This document shows, in pieces, positions 60,841 to 64,000 of a DNA stretch of 64,000 bases. Source of the stretch: Pseudoxanthomonas yeongjuensis (GTDB lineage Bacteria > Pseudomonadota > Gammaproteobacteria > Xanthomonadales > Xanthomonadaceae). Under the pieces are notes generated by a model. That model saw nothing but the letters and a program-made list of their open reading frames with translations. It ran no database searches and was not told the DNA's origin. The position numbers and the translations under genes are program-made. Within the stretch, counting starts at the first letter, position 1; each line of letters starts with the position of its first letter. The DNA is taken from positions 248,001 through 312,000 of the forward strand of contig NZ_PDWT01000001.1 in NCBI RefSeq assembly GCF_010093345.1, read 5' to 3'.

Positions 60841-62091
60841 ATGGATATCAAGCAACAGGCCCTGCAATGCCGCGACGCCGCGCAGCAGATCGCGCAACTG
60901 TCCACCGAAGCGAAGAACGCGTTGTTGCGGGCGATGGCCGCTTCGCTGGAAGCGGATGCCGGCGCGATCCTCGAAGCGAATGCGAAGGACATGGCCGCCG
61001 CCGAAGGCAACGGGACCACGGGGGCGATGCTGGATCGCCTCAGGCTCGACCCGTCGCGGCTCGCCGGCATCGCCGACGCCTTGCGCGAAGTCGCCGCGCT
61101 GCCGGATCCGGTCGGCCTGGTCACCCGTCGCGATACGCGTCCCAACGGCATCGACATCCAGCGCGTGCGCGTGCCGTTGGGCGTGATCGCGATGATCTAC
61201 GAGGCCCGGCCCAACGTCACCGCCGATGCCGCAGCGCTGTGCCTGAAGGCCGGCAACGGAGTGATCCTGCGCGGTGGTTCCGAGGCGATCCATTCGAACA
61301 CGGCCATTGCCGCTTCCCTCAAGCGTGCCCTGCGCGAAGCCGGGTTGCCGGATGCCGCCCTGACCCTGGTCGAAGACCTGCGTCGCGAAACCATGCTGGA
61401 GTTGCTGCAGCTCATCGACATCGTCGACCTGGCCATTCCGCGTGGCGGTGAAGGCCTGATCCGCTTCGTCGCCGAGCACGCACGGGTGCCGGTGATCAAG
61501 CACTACAAGGGCGTGTGCCACCTGTTCGTCGATGCTAGCGCCGATCCCGATCTGGCCTTGCGCCTGCTGGTCGATGGCAAGGTGTCGCGGCCCAGCGCCT
61601 GCAATTCATTGGAAACCCTGTTGGTCCATGCCGACATCGCCGCGCAATTCCTTCCCCGTGCCGCCCAGGTACTGTCCGCGCACAAGGTGGAGTTGCGCGG
61701 TGATCCGCGTAGTGCCGCGTTGCTGAGCGGGGCCCGGCCGGTGGAAGAAGACGATTACGCCGCTGAATTCCTCGATCTGATTCTTGCCGTGCGCGTGGTC
61801 GACAGCCTCGACGAAGCCATCGCCCATATCCGTCGTTATGGTTCGGATCACACCGAGGTCATCGCGACACGCGATGGGGCCAATGCGGAGCAATTCGTAC
61901 AGTCGCTACGTTCGGCGGTGGTGATGGTCAATGCGTCGTCGCGCTTCAGCGATGGCGGCGAACTGGGGCTGGGCGCGGAAATCGGCATCTCGACCACGCG
62001 CCTGCATGCCTACGGCCCGATGGGGCTGGAAGCGTTGACGGTCGAGCGTTTCGTGGTTCGCGGTACCGGACAGACACGCAACCTGCCGTGA
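60841..62091 (+). CDS. proA: glutamate-5-semialdehyde dehydrogenase
   Basis: Reduces glutamyl-5-phosphate to the semialdehyde. The 416-aa protein has [50 protein letters not shown], the catalytic Cys in [13 protein letters not shown] and [20 protein letters not shown] 60841 ([14 protein letters not shown]) is used; ATG 60832 is in frame. Last gene of the supercluster, convergent with the CynX-type transporter through a paired repeat. Confidence 0.95.
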   Translation: MDIKQQALQCRDAAQQIAQLSTEAKNALLRAMAASLEADAGAILEANAKDMAAAEGNGTTGAMLDRLRLDPSRLAGIADALREVAALPDPVGLVTRRDTRPNGIDIQRVRVPLGVIAMIYEARPNVTADAAALCLKAGNGVILRGGSEAIHSNTAIAASLKRALREAGLPDAALTLVEDLRRETMLELLQLIDIVDLAIPRGGEGLIRFVAEHARVPVIKHYKGVCHLFVDASADPDLALRLLVDGKVSRPSACNSLETLLVHADIAAQFLPRAAQVLSAHKVELRGDPRSAALLSGARPVEEDDYAAEFLDLILAVRVVDSLDEAIAHIRRYGSDHTEVIATRDGANAEQFVQSLRSAVVMVNASSRFSDGGELGLGAEIGISTTRLHAYGPMGLEALTVERFVVRGTGQTRNLP

Positions 62092-62098
62092 CAAGTTG

Positions 62099-62199
62099 TC
62101 GTCATTCCCGCGAAGGCGGGAATCGCTCTAATAGCAAAGGCGCTGGATGACCAGCCTTCGGCTGTTGAAGAGCGATTCCCGCCTTCGCGGGAATGACGA
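62099..62199. repeat. CGTCATTCCCGCG-family paired inverted repeat at a convergent junction
   Basis: Arms TCGTCATTCCCGCGAAGGCG and complement with GATGACCAGCCTTCGGCTGT in the spacer; 8 bp after the proA stop. The spacer shares its GACCAGCC...CGGCTGTTGAA part with three other sites. Confidence 0.85.
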
Positions 62200-62244
62200 T
62201 CAAAAACGGTGTCTCGGACGTTCCCTAATTAAAGAAGATCCTGC

Positions 62245-63516
62245 CTACCAGCTGTCTTCCAGCATCCGCGGCTTGCTGGCCAGGTAACCGCCGAACAGCA
62301 GGACCAGTGCGCACAGGCCGAGGAAGGCGAAGGGCAAACCCCAGCCGTGGCTGTATTCGTGCAACAGGCCGAACAGCAGCGGGCCCAGGCACGACAGCGA
62401 ATAGCCGACGCCCTGCATGAAGCCCGACAACGCGGCCGAGCCTCCCGGCGTGCGCGTACGCAGGTTGATCAGGGTCAGCGCCAGCGGGAACGTGCTGGGG
62501 CCCATGCCCAGCAGCGCCACCCAGAGCACCGGCCATTTCATCGGCGCCAGCAGCAGGCCGGCGAACGCCAGCGCATAGAACACGAAACAACCCAGCACGA
62601 TCAGGAACGGGTTGCGCATCCTCACCGCCAGTGCCGGCATGGTCAGCGCCGAGATCAGTCCCAGGGTCGAGAACAACGCCACCATCGCGCCGCCCAACGC
62701 GGGGCTGCCGCCGGCTTCGACCAGCAGTTTCGGCAACCAGGTGAACATCGAATAGGTGATCAGCGAGGTCATGCCGAACATCAGGGCCATGCCCCAGGCG
62801 ACCGGCGAGCGCCAGATGCGGCCGCCAGCGGCCGGCTCAGCCAGTTCCGGCGCCTCGTCGCCGGGCGTCACCGCGCTGTCGTGGACCTGGGCCAGCGGCG
62901 ATGCGTGGCGGCGCTCGATGACCAGCAAGGTCGCCCACGGCAGCGTCGCCACGATCGCGAACAAGGCCCAGGAACCCAGCGATACCTGCCAGTTGGCCGC
63001 AGCCGCCAGCGGCACCGCGAACAGCGCGGGCAGGATGGTGCCCAGTTGCAGCACGGTGATGTACAGGGTGCTGACCGTGCCCACGCGATCGGCGAAATAG
63101 CGTTTCACCAGCGGCGGCAGCACGATGTTGCCGATGCCCATGCCGGCCAGCGCGATCGCCGAGCCGACCAGCAGGCCGGTGGTACCGCCCGCGGCCGAAC
63201 GCAGCAGCAATCCGGCGGTGGCCAGCAGCATGGACAACAGCGCGGTGCGTTCCAGGCCGATGCGGTGGGCGATGCCCGGGGTCAATGCGCCGAACAGCGC
63301 GAAAGCGGCGGTCGGCATCATCCCGAACACGCCGGTCATGGTTGCGCCGAAACCGAAGGTGCGGCCCAGTTCGTCGAGCAAGGGCGTCAACGAAGTGACG
63401 GCGGTGCGCAGGTTGAACGCGGACAGCACGATGCCGACCAGCACCAGGCCACGGCCGGACCAGAGCGATCCGGAAAGAGAGGAGGAAGTGCCTTGCGGCG
63501 GAGTGGGGTTATTCAT
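62245..63516 (-). CDS. MFS transporter, CynX/NimT family
   Basis: 423-aa inner-membrane transporter with about 12 spans. LVLVGIVLSAFNLRTAVTSL and GFMQGVGYSLSCLGPLLFGL are characteristic for the CynX/NimT cyanate- or nitroimidazole-type MFS group; the central loop has VIERRHASPLAQVHDS. Substrate unknown; many members are annotated cyanate transporters without proof. It is alone, reverse strand, divergent from no gene within 250 bp. Confidence 0.85.
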   Translation of the reverse strand: MNNPTPPQGTSSSLSGSLWSGRGLVLVGIVLSAFNLRTAVTSLTPLLDELGRTFGFGATMTGVFGMMPTAAFALFGALTPGIAHRIGLERTALLSMLLATAGLLLRSAAGGTTGLLVGSAIALAGMGIGNIVLPPLVKRYFADRVGTVSTLYITVLQLGTILPALFAVPLAAAANWQVSLGSWALFAIVATLPWATLLVIERRHASPLAQVHDSAVTPGDEAPELAEPAAGGRIWRSPVAWGMALMFGMTSLITYSMFTWLPKLLVEAGGSPALGGAMVALFSTLGLISALTMPALAVRMRNPFLIVLGCFVFYALAFAGLLLAPMKWPVLWVALLGMGPSTFPLALTLINLRTRTPGGSAALSGFMQGVGYSLSCLGPLLFGLLHEYSHGWGLPFAFLGLCALVLLFGGYLASKPRMLEDSW

Positions 63517-63618
63517 GCACGGTGATTATCGTCGATGCGGATGACGCCGATGGGGCGTGGAACGTTGCGTCTTCCGTGTGTCGCGCGGTCGCTTGCCGTG
63601 GCATCCGGCCATCTCCGT

Positions 63619-63696
63619 GCGCCCATGGGCGCGAGCTCTTAACGGAAATTTCGGCGATCTGGACGAAGAGCTCGCGCCCATGGGCGCTCCTACAGG
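63619..63696. repeat. GTAGGAGCGCCC-family paired inverted repeat
   Basis: Left arm GCGCCCATGGGCGCGAGCTC (its outer GTAGGA replaced by GT), right arm full and ending CGCTCCTACAGGG; the inner stem is GCGCCCATGGGCGC. In the gap between the CynX-type gene and tRNA-Pro. Confidence 0.75.
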
Positions 63697-63732
63697 GGTG
63701 GCGATTCCTTCCGGTGATCGGCGAAGAGCCAC

Positions 63733-63759
63733 AAAAAAACCGGCACGGGGCCGGTTTTC
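63733..63759 (-). terminator. terminator of tRNA-Pro
   Basis: On the reverse strand AAAACCGGC-CCCGT-GCCGGTTTTTTT: 9-bp stem and seven T, 10 bp after the tRNA 3' end. Confidence 0.9.
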
Positions 63760-63768
63760 TGGTCTTCT

Positions 63769-63845
<77 letters not shown>

Positions 63846-63857
63846 ATGAAGCCGCGT

Positions 63858-63887
63858 ATTGTATTCAGTCGGGCCGGGGTGGGGCAA
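63858..63887 (-). promoter_or_regulatory. promoter of tRNA-Pro
   Basis: TTGCCC and TACAAT separated by 18 bp on the reverse strand, 12 bp before the tRNA 5' end. Confidence 0.65.
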
Positions 63888-63984
63888 GTAGTACGTGGGT
63901 TCCCGCCTGCCTGGGCCGTTCAGCCGCTAAAATGCCGGCTCGCCCTTACTTGCCGCTGTGCGGCCGCCATCCGGGAGTTTTCGC

Positions 63985-64000
63985 TTGATCAAGCCGCGCA
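63985..64000 (+). CDS. hisS: first codons of a gene at the right edge, probably histidyl-tRNA synthetase
   Basis: TTG start at 63985 behind GGGAG (63973-63977) gives MIKPR before the window ends. The Xanthomonas histidyl-tRNA synthetase begins with MIKPRTPPG, so hisS is the likely identity; five residues are too few to be sure. Confidence 0.35.

Noticed and set aside
62347-63525. A forward 392-codon frame made of His/Gln/Arg across the CynX-type transporter
   Set aside because: Antisense of a well-supported membrane protein; no family signature.

Overview
The window is a GC-rich chromosomal stretch from a gammaproteobacterium of the Xanthomonadaceae (Lysobacteraceae). The basis is the N-acetylated arginine pathway (N-acetylornithine carbamoyltransferase, acetylcitrulline deacetylase and a kinase/acetyltransferase ArgB fusion, in one cluster with proB-proA), a fused ThrA followed by thrB and thrC, a FimX-type protein and very large TonB-dependent receptors. 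A genus cannot be assigned from sequence reading alone. No prophage, insertion sequence, CRISPR array or plasmid gene is visible; this is a chromosomal core region with a few accessory loci.

Layout. 1-1667: cyanophycin locus (cphB, then cphA running off the left edge), reverse strand. 2020-2096: tRNA-Arg(CCT). 2185-7447: threonine operon thrA-thrB-thrC behind a Thr-rich leader peptide. 7530-8561: LacI-type regulator. 8678-13116: Fur-box-controlled ferric-siderophore receptor with two small membrane proteins and a PepSY membrane protein. 13183-22792: malto-oligosaccharide locus (GH13 amylase, MFS sugar transporter, GH13 alpha-glucosidase, esterase-like lipoprotein, large TonB-dependent receptor); two of its control regions share a 14-bp motif. 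23010-29757: tRNA-Ala(CGC), a small conserved protein, RhlE helicase, RNase D, and an operon of an FGE-like lipoprotein, an M48 protease and an SRPBCC protein. 29853-33193: two acetoacetyl-CoA reductases flanking phaR, then gluQRS. 33336-43165: htpX, fimX, epmB/efp, mtaD-ubiG-gph, a squalene-synthase-like protein and folE2. 43271-50548: M23 peptidase, dihydroorotase, yidD, dksA with a histone-H1-like extension, sufE-MFS, cysS. 50677-62091: a small secreted protein and the arginine/proline supercluster argF'-argG-argE'-argB-GNAT-argC-argH-yciI-proB-proA. 62245-64000: CynX-type transporter, tRNA-Pro(CGG), and the first codons of a gene that is probably hisS.

How parts work together. The arg/pro cluster turns glutamate into arginine through acetylated intermediates and into proline through glutamyl phosphate; cyanophycin (multi-L-arginyl-poly-aspartate) at the left edge would store that arginine. 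The sugar locus reads as a complete route: outer-membrane uptake, periplasmic amylolysis, inner-membrane import, cytoplasmic alpha-glucosidase.

The strongest non-coding signals are: (1) candidate attenuators before thrA and before argF', each with a short leader ORF rich in codons for the pathway's own product; (2) dispersed GTAGGAGCG-type paired inverted repeats, six of which supply the TAG stop codon of the upstream gene and which sit at most convergent gene junctions and inside the arg operon; (3) an ATGAATACGTATGC motif shared by two sugar-locus promoters; (4) a perfect Fur-like palindrome before the siderophore receptor.
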